Source: Clostridia bacterium
Lineage (GTDB): Bacteria; Bacillota; Clostridia; Oscillospirales; CAG-272
NCBI GenBank assembly: GCA_017520505.1
Contig: JAFXFN010000034.1
Span: 22,199 to 86,198 of the forward strand
Length of the DNA stretch: 64,000 bases
Reading direction: 5' to 3'
The position numbers and the translations under genes were made by a program. Shown one piece after another: positions 44,507-51,985 of the stretch; within the stretch, counting starts at the first letter, position 1; each line of letters begins with the position of its first letter. The notes below the pieces were generated by a model. The model worked only from the letters and a program-made list of their open reading frames with translations. It was not told the DNA's origin and made no database searches.

Positions 44507-45298
44507 ATGCTCGATATTACATATAAAAGAATCGTCATAAAGGTCGGCACGTCGACTCTTACGTACGATAACGGAAAGCTCAATTTACGCAGAATGGAAA
44601 AGCTTGCACGTGTCATTTCCGACATCAGAAATTACGGTGTGCAGGTCGTGCTCGTTTCCTCGGGTGCTGTTGCCGCAGGTGCGGCAAAGGTGAACCTTGA
44701 GCACCGCCCCACAACGCTTATCGAAAAGCAGGCAATGGCGGCTGTCGGTCAGACAGAGCTTATGCGTATGTACGACAGATTTTTCTCAGGCTACGGCCAT
44801 CAGGTGGCGCAGATACTTCTGACGAAGTCGGTTATGGAAAAGGAAGAACCGATGCAGAACGCAAGAAACACGTTCAACACGCTGTTTGAAATGGGTATAA
44901 TTCCCATCGTAAACGAAAACGACTCGATATCCTACCACGGTATCAAATTCGGCGGCAACGATACGCTTGCGGCCCTCGTTGCGCTTCTTTCCGATGCCGA
45001 TCTGCTTATAAACCTTTCCGACATCGACGGTCTTTACGACAAAAATCCCCGTGAATTTGAGGATGCCGTAATGCTCAAGCGCATAAAGGACGTTGACGAT
45101 GCCATTATGGAAATGGCAGGCGGCGAGGGCACGGCGCGTGGCACAGGCGGTATGAGAACGAAGATAGAAGCCGCAAAAACAGTCACCGATGCAGGAATTG
45201 CAATGGTAATTGCAAACGGTGAAAATCCCGACATCATATACGATATTGCCGCAGGCAGAGGCGTCGGCACATATTTCATTCCGAAAGAAAAGAAATAA
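44507..45298 (+). CDS. proB: glutamate 5-kinase
   Basis: First step of proline synthesis, glutamate to gamma-glutamyl phosphate. The amino-acid kinase fold shows RIVIKVGTSTLTYDNGK, VVLVSSGAVAAGAAKV, IPIVNENDSISY, FGGNDTLAALVA and the LINLSDIDGLYDKNPRE nucleotide region. At 263 aa it lacks the C-terminal PUA domain found in the 367-aa E. coli enzyme. An ATG with GGGGG upstream was used. The usual partner proA is not adjacent; a hairpin array follows instead. Confidence 0.95.
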   Translation: MLDITYKRIVIKVGTSTLTYDNGKLNLRRMEKLARVISDIRNYGVQVVLVSSGAVAAGAAKVNLEHRPTTLIEKQAMAAVGQTELMRMYDRFFSGYGHQVAQILLTKSVMEKEEPMQNARNTFNTLFEMGIIPIVNENDSISYHGIKFGGNDTLAALVALLSDADLLINLSDIDGLYDKNPREFEDAVMLKRIKDVDDAIMEMAGGEGTARGTGGMRTKIEAAKTVTDAGIAMVIANGENPDIIYDIAAGRGVGTYFIPKEKK

Positions 45299-45302
45299 AT
45301 CC

Positions 45303-45413
45303 GTCGGCTCTGCCGACACCTTAAAAAATCACGCCGAAGGCGTGTATATCATCAAGGCGCAGCCTTGCATATCATCAAGATGAAGTCTTGCATATCATCA
45401 AAGCGAAGCTTTG
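45303..45413. repeat. tandem mini-hairpin array C
   Basis: Five hairpins: GTCGGC-TCT-GCCGAC (45303-45317), CACGCC-GAA-GGCGTG (45330-45344), CAAGGC-GCA-GCCTTG (45353-45367), CAAGAT-GAA-GTCTTG with one wobble pair (45376-45390), CAAAGC-GAA-GCTTTG (45399-45413). The last four are joined by CATATCAT or TATATCAT. The loop is GAA or GCA in four of five. It starts five bases after the proB stop and ends about 60 bp before the recA promoter. Confidence 0.8.
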
Positions 45414-45475
45414 CATTAAAAAAACCGTCCCATATACCAAAATTATTAATTTATTGTAAACTATGCCCGAAAAAC

Positions 45476-45504
45476 TTGATTTTTCGGGTTTGTTGTTATA
45501 TAAT
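45476..45504 (+). promoter_or_regulatory. recA promoter
   Basis: TTGATT (45476-45481) and TATAAT (45499-45504), spacer 17 bp. The LexA box begins eleven bases after the -10, over the transcript start. Confidence 0.85.
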
Positions 45505-45514
45505 CAAATAAAAA

Positions 45515-45528
45515 CGAACATTTGTTCG
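45515..45528 (+). promoter_or_regulatory. SOS box (LexA operator) of recA
   Basis: CGAACATTTGTTCG is a perfect match to the Firmicute LexA consensus CGAAC-N4-GTTCG, lying between the -10 element and the recA start codon. LexA itself is encoded at 24151-24744. Confidence 0.95.
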
Positions 45529-45550
45529 CCCTTTGAAAGGATAATATAAA

Positions 45551-46681
45551 ATGGCTAAAGCAAAAAAACCAACCGCATCGCCTATGGCTGCCGCACCCGA
45601 TGAAAAGCAGAAGGCGCTGGCAACATCCATTTCACAGATAGAAAAGAAATTCGGCAAGGGTACTATAATGAAGCTCGGCGACAACGCTTCAATGCAGGTA
45701 AGCGCAGTACCCACAGGCTCGCTCACGCTTGACCTTGCGCTCGGCATCGGCGGTGTGCCCAGAGGCAGAATCATTGAGATCTTCGGCCCGGAATCCTCGG
45801 GTAAAACGACAGTTGCGCTGCACGTTGTTGCAGAGGTGCAGAAGCTCGGAGGAGAGGCCGCATTTATAGATGCTGAGCACGCACTCGATCCCGTTTATGC
45901 AAAGGCTCTCGGTGTTGACATAAATTCCCTGCTCGTTTCACAGCCCGACAGCGGTGAGCAGGCGCTTGAAATAACAGAAGCCCTCGTTCGCTCCGGTGCC
46001 GTTGACGTTGTTGTAGTTGACTCCGTTGCCGCCCTCGTTCCTCAGCAGGAAATCGACGGCGAAATGGGCGCATCACACGTAGGACTTCAGGCAAGACTGA
46101 TGAGCCAGGCGCTCCGTAAGCTTTCGGGTGCTATCGCAAAGACGAACTGCGTCGTTATATTCATCAACCAGCTCCGTGAAAAGGTCGGCGTTATGTACGG
46201 CAACCCTGAAACAACGCCCGGAGGCCGTGCGCTCAAATTCTATGCATCGGTAAGAATTGACGTGCGTAAGCAGGAAAGCCTCAAAACAGGCGGTGAAACG
46301 TACGGTAACCATATCAAATGCAAGGTCGTTAAGAACAAGGTCGCACCTCCCTTCAAGGTTGCGGAATTCGACATTCTTTACGGCAAGGGTATTTCAAAAT
46401 CAAGCGAAATAATCGAAATCGGTGTTGAGCTTGACATACTTGAAAAAAGCGGCTCGTGGTTCTCTTACAAGGGCGAAAGACTCGGTCAAGGTAAGGAAAA
46501 CACACGTAAATACATCGAATCGCACCCCGCACTTATGCAGGAGCTTGAAGACCTCATAAAGGCGAAGAAGGACGATATCGACCTGTCGCTCAGCGAAACG
46601 TATGAGCTTGATGACGATGACGAGGACGACGATGACGATTTCAACATAAAGCTCCTCGACATCAGCGGCGACGATGAATAA
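45551..46681 (+). CDS. recA: recombinase RecA
   Basis: Strand-exchange ATPase of homologous recombination and co-protease for LexA. Walker A is [12 protein letters not shown], the Walker B region [12 protein letters not shown], loop L1/L2 segments [20 protein letters not shown] and [21 protein letters not shown] (in parts), followed by the C-terminal domain and a very acidic tail ([10 protein letters not shown]). At 376 aa it is slightly long because of the tail. AAAGGA precedes the ATG. recX overlaps its 3' end. Confidence 0.98.
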   Translation: MAKAKKPTASPMAAAPDEKQKALATSISQIEKKFGKGTIMKLGDNASMQVSAVPTGSLTLDLALGIGGVPRGRIIEIFGPESSGKTTVALHVVAEVQKLGGEAAFIDAEHALDPVYAKALGVDINSLLVSQPDSGEQALEITEALVRSGAVDVVVVDSVAALVPQQEIDGEMGASHVGLQARLMSQALRKLSGAIAKTNCVVIFINQLREKVGVMYGNPETTPGGRALKFYASVRIDVRKQESLKTGGETYGNHIKCKVVKNKVAPPFKVAEFDILYGKGISKSSEIIEIGVELDILEKSGSWFSYKGERLGQGKENTRKYIESHPALMQELEDLIKAKKDDIDLSLSETYELDDDDEDDDDDFNIKLLDISGDDE

Positions 46682-47312
46682 TGATACTTTTTTCGTCACC
46701 GACAGCACTCCTTTTGGTGACGGAACATCGCAAATAACCGTCAATAACGGCAAAAACAGCCGTAAATTCATAATTTCAACACGTCTTGTCACTTCTCACG
46801 GTATCACCGTGGGAAGTGATATTTCAAATGACGGAATGGATACTTTGCAAGAGCTTTCGGAAATCACACGTGCAATAAAAAAAGGGCTTGATCTGCTTTC
46901 GTATTCCGACACGTCAAAGCGGACACTTGCACGAAAGCTCGTGATGAAGGGCTATACCGCTGAGATCTCCGAATGTGCTGTATCGCACCTCGAAGCGATG
47001 GGGTACATCAACGAAAAGGAGCACGCACTTCGCCTTGCAAGGGCGGCGGCAAAGCAGTTTTACGGCCCGCTTGCCATATCTGACAAGCTCCGCAGTAAGG
47101 GCTTTGAGCAGAAATATATACAGCACGCATTGAAGGTGCTTTACCGTGAGGTCGACTTTACCGAAAGCCTTCGGATATATGCCGAATCAAAGGGTGTTTT
47201 TGAGGTTTTATTCTCCGAAAACGATCCGAAGGCTCGTCAAAAGGTATGCGCATCGCTTCTGCGCCGAGGCTTCACATTTGAGCATATTCAGTCTTTGAGA
47301 TCATATAAGTAA
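46674..47312 (+). CDS. recX: regulatory protein RecX
   Basis: Modulator of RecA filaments. A long N-terminal region (about 1-70) precedes the RecX helical repeats: [23 protein letters not shown] helix near 80-100, [32 protein letters not shown] and [20 protein letters not shown]. Length 212 aa. The ATG at 46674 lies within the last codons of recA, an eight-base overlap giving translational coupling, as is common for recA-recX. Confidence 0.88.
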   Translation: MNNDTFFVTDSTPFGDGTSQITVNNGKNSRKFIISTRLVTSHGITVGSDISNDGMDTLQELSEITRAIKKGLDLLSYSDTSKRTLARKLVMKGYTAEISECAVSHLEAMGYINEKEHALRLARAAAKQFYGPLAISDKLRSKGFEQKYIQHALKVLYREVDFTESLRIYAESKGVFEVLFSENDPKARQKVCASLLRRGFTFEHIQSLRSYK

Positions 47313-47510
47313 CGGTAAACTTCGTTTTTTTAATGAGAATTACAATTTTTTCCGTCATCGGATGTCGCTTGTCGGTTATTTTTTCAAAATAAACAGCGAA
47401 AAATCACGAATTTATGCCCAAAAAGTGTTTGTAAAACGGCGGTAATTTAATTTTTCGCTCCGTTTTTTCAAAAAAATTCACAATTTAGCGGACTTTTTTT
47501 GAAAAGTGTA

Positions 47511-47539
47511 TTGATTTTTTCGAAATCTTGTGATATAAT
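47511..47539 (+). promoter_or_regulatory. rpmB promoter
   Basis: TTGATT (47511-47516) and TATAAT (47534-47539), spacer 17 bp. The upstream part of the gap (47313-47510) is AT-rich with many T runs and shows no gene or strong structure. Confidence 0.8.
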
Positions 47540-47611
47540 GACCGTTGTCTGTTGTAACGGTATAAAATTTGTCGTTTCGACTTCATATAATCTGCCAGGG
47601 AGGTGTAAAGC

Positions 47612-47797
47612 ATGGCAAAATGCAGCGTATGCGGAAAGGGTGTTACATTCGGTCACAATGTTTCCCACTCAAACCGTAAAACAAGCAGAACATGGAAGGC
47701 TAACATAAGAAAAGTTAAGGCTAATGTAAACGGTACTACAAAGACGGTAGCCGTTTGTTCCCGTTGCCTCCGCTCAGGCAAGGTAAGCAGAGCTTAA
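47612..47797 (+). CDS. rpmB: 50S ribosomal protein L28 (zinc-binding form)
   Basis: Small ribosomal protein of 61 aa: MAKCSVCGKGVTFGHNVSHS at the start and VCSRCLRSGKV near the end. Two CxxC pairs mark the zinc-binding C+ paralog. GGGAGG lies eight bases before the ATG. It is monocistronic, with its own promoter and terminator. Confidence 0.97.
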   Translation: MAKCSVCGKGVTFGHNVSHSNRKTSRTWKANIRKVKANVNGTTKTVAVCSRCLRSGKVSRA

Positions 47798-47821
47798 CAG
47801 GCTGTTTGTACAATATGCTAT

Positions 47822-47849
47822 AAAAGGGACGGTGCACGTCCTTTTTTTG
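47822..47849 (+). terminator. terminator after rpmB
   Basis: Short stem AAAGGACG-like GGACG / CGTCC (47827-47841) with a run of seven T, 25 bp after the rpmB stop. Confidence 0.8.
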
Positions 47850-47873
47850 CTTTTACTGATATTGGGGTAAATT

Positions 47874-48560
47874 ATGAAAACTGTTTTTGTAGGCGAGGGC
47901 GGAGCATATTTTTCCGATGCTTTAAAAAAGCACGGATTTTTGCCCGTAATACTTCCGAAAGATGATAAACTGCCGGAATTTGTGTCCTCTCACGCAGATA
48001 TGCTGACGGTAAAGCTCGGCGATGAGCTTCTTTTTTCATCGGGTTATTATGAAAAAAACAAAGACATTTTAAAAGACTTCCCCGTGATTTTGACAGAGGA
48101 AGAATACGGCGGAAGATACCCCCGTGATATACTTTTCAACGTTCTTTTCACCCCCACGCATCTGTACGGAAATCTCCCTTACGTATCTGAAAAAATAAAG
48201 GAATTCGCACATTCAAACACCATCACACCAGTGTGTGTCAAGCAAGGGTACGCAAAATGCTCCGTTGCGCAGATAAACGGCGGATATATCACCTCCGACA
48301 CGGGGCTTTACCGCGCGCTTACCGAAAACGGCGAAAATGTTTTGAAGATCACCGAGGGGCATTTCGTTTTGTCGGGACTCAATTACGGATTTGTCGGCGG
48401 TTCGTCGTTCTACTCTGACGGAAAGCTTTATTTCTTCGGAGATATAAGTCTTCATCCCGATTACGAAAAAATAAAAAGCTTCTGTCTGGAATTCCGGACA
48501 GAAGCCGTAAGCTTATCAAGCGGTGCGCCCATCGATATAGGCGGTGCCGTTTTACTGTGA
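47874..48560 (+). CDS. conserved hypothetical protein, possibly DUF6873 (GME-fold)
   Basis: Soluble protein of 228 aa without signal peptide. Features: VGEGGAYFSDALKKHG at the start, SSHADMLTVKLGDELLFS, VKQGYAKCSVAQINGGYITSD (in parts), and FVGGSSFYSDGKLYFFGDISLHPDYEKI. The spacing of conserved Gly and Asp (HADM, GGY, GGSS, GD) recalls the guanidino-group-modifying enzyme fold, to which I think DUF6873 is assigned; I am not certain. Its 3' end overlaps the convergent S24 repressor by nine bases. No functional link to neighbours is visible. Confidence 0.6.
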   Translation: MKTVFVGEGGAYFSDALKKHGFLPVILPKDDKLPEFVSSHADMLTVKLGDELLFSSGYYEKNKDILKDFPVILTEEEYGGRYPRDILFNVLFTPTHLYGNLPYVSEKIKEFAHSNTITPVCVKQGYAKCSVAQINGGYITSDTGLYRALTENGENVLKITEGHFVLSGLNYGFVGGSSFYSDGKLYFFGDISLHPDYEKIKSFCLEFRTEAVSLSSGAPIDIGGAVLL

Positions 48561-49280
48561 ATTTTTCTTGATCCTGCCAAGCACAAGCCCCTTGCATTCA
48601 AACGTGTCATCGGGCTTTATTTTTATGTCAGCATACGAGGGGTTGAGAGAAATGAGTCTGTCGCCGCCGAACTTTTTGATGTATCCCTCACCGTTGAGTA
48701 CGAATATACCGACCTTGCCCTCCTCAACACGGCCGCCCGACTCAATTATGACGATGTCGCCGTCGGAAAATCTCGGCTCCATACTGTCACCGCTTACACG
48801 GAGGGCAAAATCAGCCTTTTCAGTCAAGGGAGTCGACGCAATCGTTATTTTCTGCGCCTGCGTGCTGTCAAGATAATATCCGCAGCCTGCGGAAACGGGC
48901 ATATCGTAAAAAAGTATCTTTACGGTGCTTTCGTCATCAAGCTCATACGCATTATTTTTCTTTTTCTTTTCCTCTAAGGTGCGTTTATATTCTCTTTCGA
49001 GACACTGGGAAAACGCTGAGTATCCGACACCGTCAAGTGTGCGGACTTTTTTTATTATTTCCCTTTCGTCATCGGAAATATCATCACCGCCGACAAGCGC
49101 GGAAAGCGAAACGCCGAGAGCATCGGCAATGGCGCAGACCATTGAAAGCTTCGGGCTTTCTGTCTGACCTGCAAGCACTTTATTTAAAGTTCCCAGGGGG
49201 ATGCCTGCACGTTCTGCAAGCTCATCGTTGCGCATACCCTTTTCATTTTTTATTCTTTTTGTTTCGGAAAGCCAGTCCAT
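48552..49280 (-). CDS. XRE/S24 self-cleaving-type transcriptional repressor
   Basis: CI/LexA-type repressor, 242 aa. The N-terminal helix-turn-helix (about 5-62) includes MRNDELAERAGIPLGTLNKVLAG. A linker with the sequence EEKKKKNN follows, then an S24 peptidase domain with a candidate Ala-Gly cleavage site in MPVSAGCGYYL, the catalytic Ser in VSGDSMEPRFSDGD and the catalytic Lys in GEGYIKKFGG. Such proteins respond to DNA damage through RecA. It is divergent from a small membrane protein, and both promoters contain the same TTTTACCGTTTT motif, indicating autoregulation. It could be domesticated from a phage, although no other phage gene is present. Confidence 0.9.
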   Translation of the reverse strand: MDWLSETKRIKNEKGMRNDELAERAGIPLGTLNKVLAGQTESPKLSMVCAIADALGVSLSALVGGDDISDDEREIIKKVRTLDGVGYSAFSQCLEREYKRTLEEKKKKNNAYELDDESTVKILFYDMPVSAGCGYYLDSTQAQKITIASTPLTEKADFALRVSGDSMEPRFSDGDIVIIESGGRVEEGKVGIFVLNGEGYIKKFGGDRLISLNPSYADIKIKPDDTFECKGLVLGRIKKNSQ

Positions 49281-49311
49281 ACCGTACTCCTATCATCTTT
49301 TTACATTTACC

Positions 49312-49339
49312 ATTATACACAATTTTACCGTTTTGTCAA
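49312..49339 (-). promoter_or_regulatory. S24 repressor promoter with internal operator
   Basis: Minus-strand TTGACA (49334-49339) and TATAAT (49312-49317), spacer 16 bp. The spacer holds TTTTACCGTTTT (plus-strand 49323-49334), the same motif as in the divergent promoter. Confidence 0.8.
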
Positions 49340-49379
49340 GTATCTTTTCGACTTTTTGATATTTTTTTCGATTTTCCTA

Positions 49380-49408
49380 TTGACATTTTACCGTTTTTGG
49401 TGTATACT
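49380..49408 (+). promoter_or_regulatory. promoter of the divergent membrane protein with internal operator
   Basis: TTGACA (49380-49385) and TATACT (49403-49408), spacer 17 bp. The spacer contains TTTTACCGTTTT (49386-49397). A third related site, the palindrome ACCGA-TT-TCGGT, lies just downstream at 49421-49432. Confidence 0.8.
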
Positions 49409-49420
49409 TCAATCACATTA

Positions 49421-49432
49421 ACCGATTTCGGT
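49421..49432. promoter_or_regulatory. palindromic operator candidate
   Basis: ACCGATTTCGGT, a perfect two-fold site sharing TTACCG half-sites with the motifs inside both divergent promoters, positioned over the start of the plus-strand transcript. Confidence 0.65.
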
Positions 49433-49448
49433 AATTCGGAGGTAAATT

Positions 49449-49793
49449 ATGAATAACAACATTTCTTTAAAATACACAGCAAAGAAAACACTCGGCATCA
49501 CGGAATCCTTCGTGTCGCTTATAGCTTCACTTTATCTCGGAGCTGAATATGCCGCTTACGTTTTGGGCTACGCAATAAGCGCTTGCGCATCTGTTTTCAG
49601 AACACGCCACACCTCTCTTTTCGTGACACTCGTCAAAAGATACGCATCTGTTTGCGCGGTAACACTTGGTGCGGTCGTTTTCTTCGGTGTCATCGGCGGA
49701 ATGGAAGCAGGAACAATAGCTCCTGCCCCCGGCTTCATCATCTGCCTTGTTATGTTCGGCGCAGCCTTTGCAGGACTTAATTCACGTAAATAA
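49449..49793 (+). CDS. small membrane protein, probable target of the S24 repressor
   Basis: Not recognised. The 114-aa product has three to four hydrophobic segments (about 18-50, 62-85, 90-108) with few charges. The start MNNNISLKYTAKK follows GGAGG with good spacing. It is alone on its transcript and faces the S24 repressor across a promoter region with three operator-like sites, so it is likely kept silent until the repressor is inactivated. A small hydrophobic protein under damage control could be a division inhibitor or toxin-like membrane protein; that is inference. Confidence 0.7.
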   Translation: MNNNISLKYTAKKTLGITESFVSLIASLYLGAEYAAYVLGYAISACASVFRTRHTSLFVTLVKRYASVCAVTLGAVVFFGVIGGMEAGTIAPAPGFIICLVMFGAAFAGLNSRK

Positions 49794-49935
49794 TTATTTA
49801 ATTATTTTACATCTTTTTGTTTCTTTTTTATTAATACTTTCAAACGAGTGGATGTTTTTATGGTGAAAACGCACCAAAACGGACACTCGTTTTTGTACAA
49901 ATGTACAAATATTTATAAAAGTTAATTTTTTATTA

Positions 49936-49964
49936 TTGATTAATATAAGAAATGATGGTATAAT
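49936..49964 (+). promoter_or_regulatory. promoter of the oligopeptide-binding protein gene
   Basis: TTGATT (49936-49941) and TATAAT (49959-49964), spacer 17 bp, followed by AAGGAGG before the ATG at 50015. Confidence 0.8.
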
Positions 49965-50014
49965 GACGAGGTAAACTATATTTATATGTAAGAATCCAAG
50001 GAGGTTTCTGATCA

Positions 50015-51802
50015 ATGAAAAGAATTATAGCATTGTTGTTGTGCCTTACATTTGCATTTGCCGCATTTACTGCTTGCGGCCGTGCGGAAAACGATAACGG
50101 CGCAATTATACATATGTTCCTTTCTTCGGAAATTAAAAATTTTGACCCTGCTACCGCATACAAGGATGCTGATGCCGTTAAGATGCTCGGTATTCTTTAC
50201 GAGGGTATCACAAGGATCAACGCTGACGGCGATGTTGAAAACGCAATTGCTGATGACATCACCATCAACGAGGACGAGGACAGAAAAGAATACAAAATGC
50301 TCATCGAGCTTAAGAGCACAAAGTGGAGCGACGGCACACCTGTAAGCGCAGATGACTTCATCTTCGCTTGGAAGCGTATCCTTCAGCCCGATTTTTCAAG
50401 CGATGCGGCTGTTCTTCTTTACGACATCAAGAACGCAAAGCCCGCTAAAGAAGGTGTTGCAGGCGTCAGCATCGATGACGTAGGTATCACAGCTCCCGAC
50501 AGCGACCTGCTCGAAATTGAATTTGAAGGTCCTATCGATTACGATCATTTTCTTGAGCTTCTTGCTTCCCCTGCGCTTGTTCCCTTGCGTGAGGACAAGG
50601 TAAGTAAGCCTTTGACAGACGATGACGGTGTCGTTCAGTACGACGAAAACGACCAGATGCTTTGCGACCCCACATGGGCAACAAAGGCAACAATGATGGT
50701 TACAAACGGAAAGTTCGCTATCAAGACAATGGATGACGAAAAGGAAAACAGCACATACATCCTCGAACGCAATAAGTATTACAGACTTAAAGGCGAAGAC
50801 GGAGAAAATGAGCTGAAATTCGTTAAGCCCCACAAGATAATCGTTCATTACGAATACCTCGGCCGTGACGGCTCGGGACTTCAGGGCTTGCTTGACGCAT
50901 ACAACAACGGCGAGATCTTCTACCTTTCCAACCTTCCTTTGGATCAGATAGAGGCTAACCGTTCAAAGCTTCAAATATCAGACCTCTTCTCAACACATAC
51001 ATTCATGTTCAACCGTTCCAACAAGACGTTTGATTCCGCTGACGTGCGCCGTGCTTTGTCACTTGCACTCGACCGTGATCACATCGTTTCCATAACAGGC
51101 GGAACAAACAAGGCAGCAACAGGTATCGTTCCCACACCCGTTTACAACACAAAGAGCGGTACATCCTTCCGTGAGGTTCAGGGCAATATCCTTGCAACAG
51201 GCGCAAATATGGACGAGGCAAAATCGCTCGCCAAGGGTGCAGCATCCAAGGACATCAAGCTCGTTTGCAGAGATTACACACTCAACGGCGTTGATAAGCT
51301 CGTTGCAGACTACGCAAAGGAACAGTGGAAGCAGCTCGGCTTCAACGTTACAGTAAAGGCTCTTGACAGAGATGATTACGCAAAGGCAATTGAAGAAGGC
51401 GATTACGATATTCTTTCTGTTGACTATCAGTCAAACTCCACAGATGCTATCGGTACACTTGCTCCCTTCGCTATCGAATACAGCGGTGCGGCACGTGATA
51501 CACTTAACAACGATTACTCAGCTAAGCCCAGCCTTGCAGGCTATACAGGCGAAGCTTACAGCGCACTTATAAAGGAAGCGATCGCACTTGCTCCCTACTC
51601 CAACGAAAGAGCTGCAAAGCTTGCAGAGGCTGAAAAGCTTCTTATGGAAGAAATGGCAATAATCCCGCTTCAGTTCAACACAGAATACTGCCTCATTTCC
51701 GAGGATCTTTCCAAGGTTGATTCCTCAATCTTCGGTTACAGATTCTTTGAAAAGGCAAAACTCAAGGATTACGAAAAGTTCCTTGAAACATCCGCTTCGT
51801 AA
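50015..51802 (+). CDS. ABC transporter oligopeptide-binding lipoprotein (OppA family)
   Basis: Solute-binding protein family 5, extracellular receptor for a peptide ABC importer, 595 aa. The signal peptide MKRIIALLLCLTFAFAAFTAC ends in a lipobox (FTAC). The family signature includes GILYEGITRINADGDVENAIADD (in parts), TKWSDGTPVSADDFIFAWKR and VRRALSLALDRDHIV. No permease or ATPase genes adjoin it, so it must serve a transporter encoded elsewhere or act as an orphan receptor. It has its own promoter and strong terminator. Its codon use (GCT, ACA, AAG preference) suggests high expression. Confidence 0.93.
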   Translation: MKRIIALLLCLTFAFAAFTACGRAENDNGAIIHMFLSSEIKNFDPATAYKDADAVKMLGILYEGITRINADGDVENAIADDITINEDEDRKEYKMLIELKSTKWSDGTPVSADDFIFAWKRILQPDFSSDAAVLLYDIKNAKPAKEGVAGVSIDDVGITAPDSDLLEIEFEGPIDYDHFLELLASPALVPLREDKVSKPLTDDDGVVQYDENDQMLCDPTWATKATMMVTNGKFAIKTMDDEKENSTYILERNKYYRLKGEDGENELKFVKPHKIIVHYEYLGRDGSGLQGLLDAYNNGEIFYLSNLPLDQIEANRSKLQISDLFSTHTFMFNRSNKTFDSADVRRALSLALDRDHIVSITGGTNKAATGIVPTPVYNTKSGTSFREVQGNILATGANMDEAKSLAKGAASKDIKLVCRDYTLNGVDKLVADYAKEQWKQLGFNVTVKALDRDDYAKAIEEGDYDILSVDYQSNSTDAIGTLAPFAIEYSGAARDTLNNDYSAKPSLAGYTGEAYSALIKEAIALAPYSNERAAKLAEAEKLLMEEMAIIPLQFNTEYCLISEDLSKVDSSIFGYRFFEKAKLKDYEKFLETSAS

Positions 51803-51813
51803 GGTATAAAAGC

Positions 51814-51848
51814 AAATCTCCCGACGGTGACCGTCGGGAGATTTTTTA
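51814..51848 (+). terminator. terminator after the oligopeptide-binding protein gene
   Basis: Fourteen-bp perfect stem (51814-51827 / 51831-51844, core TCTCCCGACGG) with loop TGA and a T run, 11 bp after the stop codon. Confidence 0.93.
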
Positions 51849-51900
51849 TTGGTTTGAATGAGAAAACGTAACGTGCAATACGTCGTTGCAAGCATTTCAG

Positions 51901-51942
51901 TGAACAAAGCACCGCAATGCAATCATTGCGGCACTTTGTTCA
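51901..51942 (-). terminator. long hairpin downstream of malQ, probable terminator or repeat
   Basis: Arms 51901-51919 and 51924-51942 pair with two mismatches around CAAT. On the plus side it is followed by direct repeats of CAATTTT/CAACTTT (51945-51972), which separate it from the malQ stop at 51986. It ends with AACAAAGC-type sequence rather than a T run, so terminator function is uncertain. Confidence 0.45.
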
Positions 51943-51985
51943 TTTCAATTTTCAATTTTCAACTTTCAACTTTAAATATATTACA

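Noticed and set aside
45303..45413. Possible CRISPR or terminator cluster after proB
   Set aside because: Same reasons as for the array at 35461; no hairpin is followed by a proper T run, so it is not a set of terminators either.
48552..49793. Prophage remnant at the S24 repressor
   Set aside because: Only the repressor and one small membrane gene are present; no integrase, replication or structural gene is near, and neighbouring genes are ordinary chromosomal ones.
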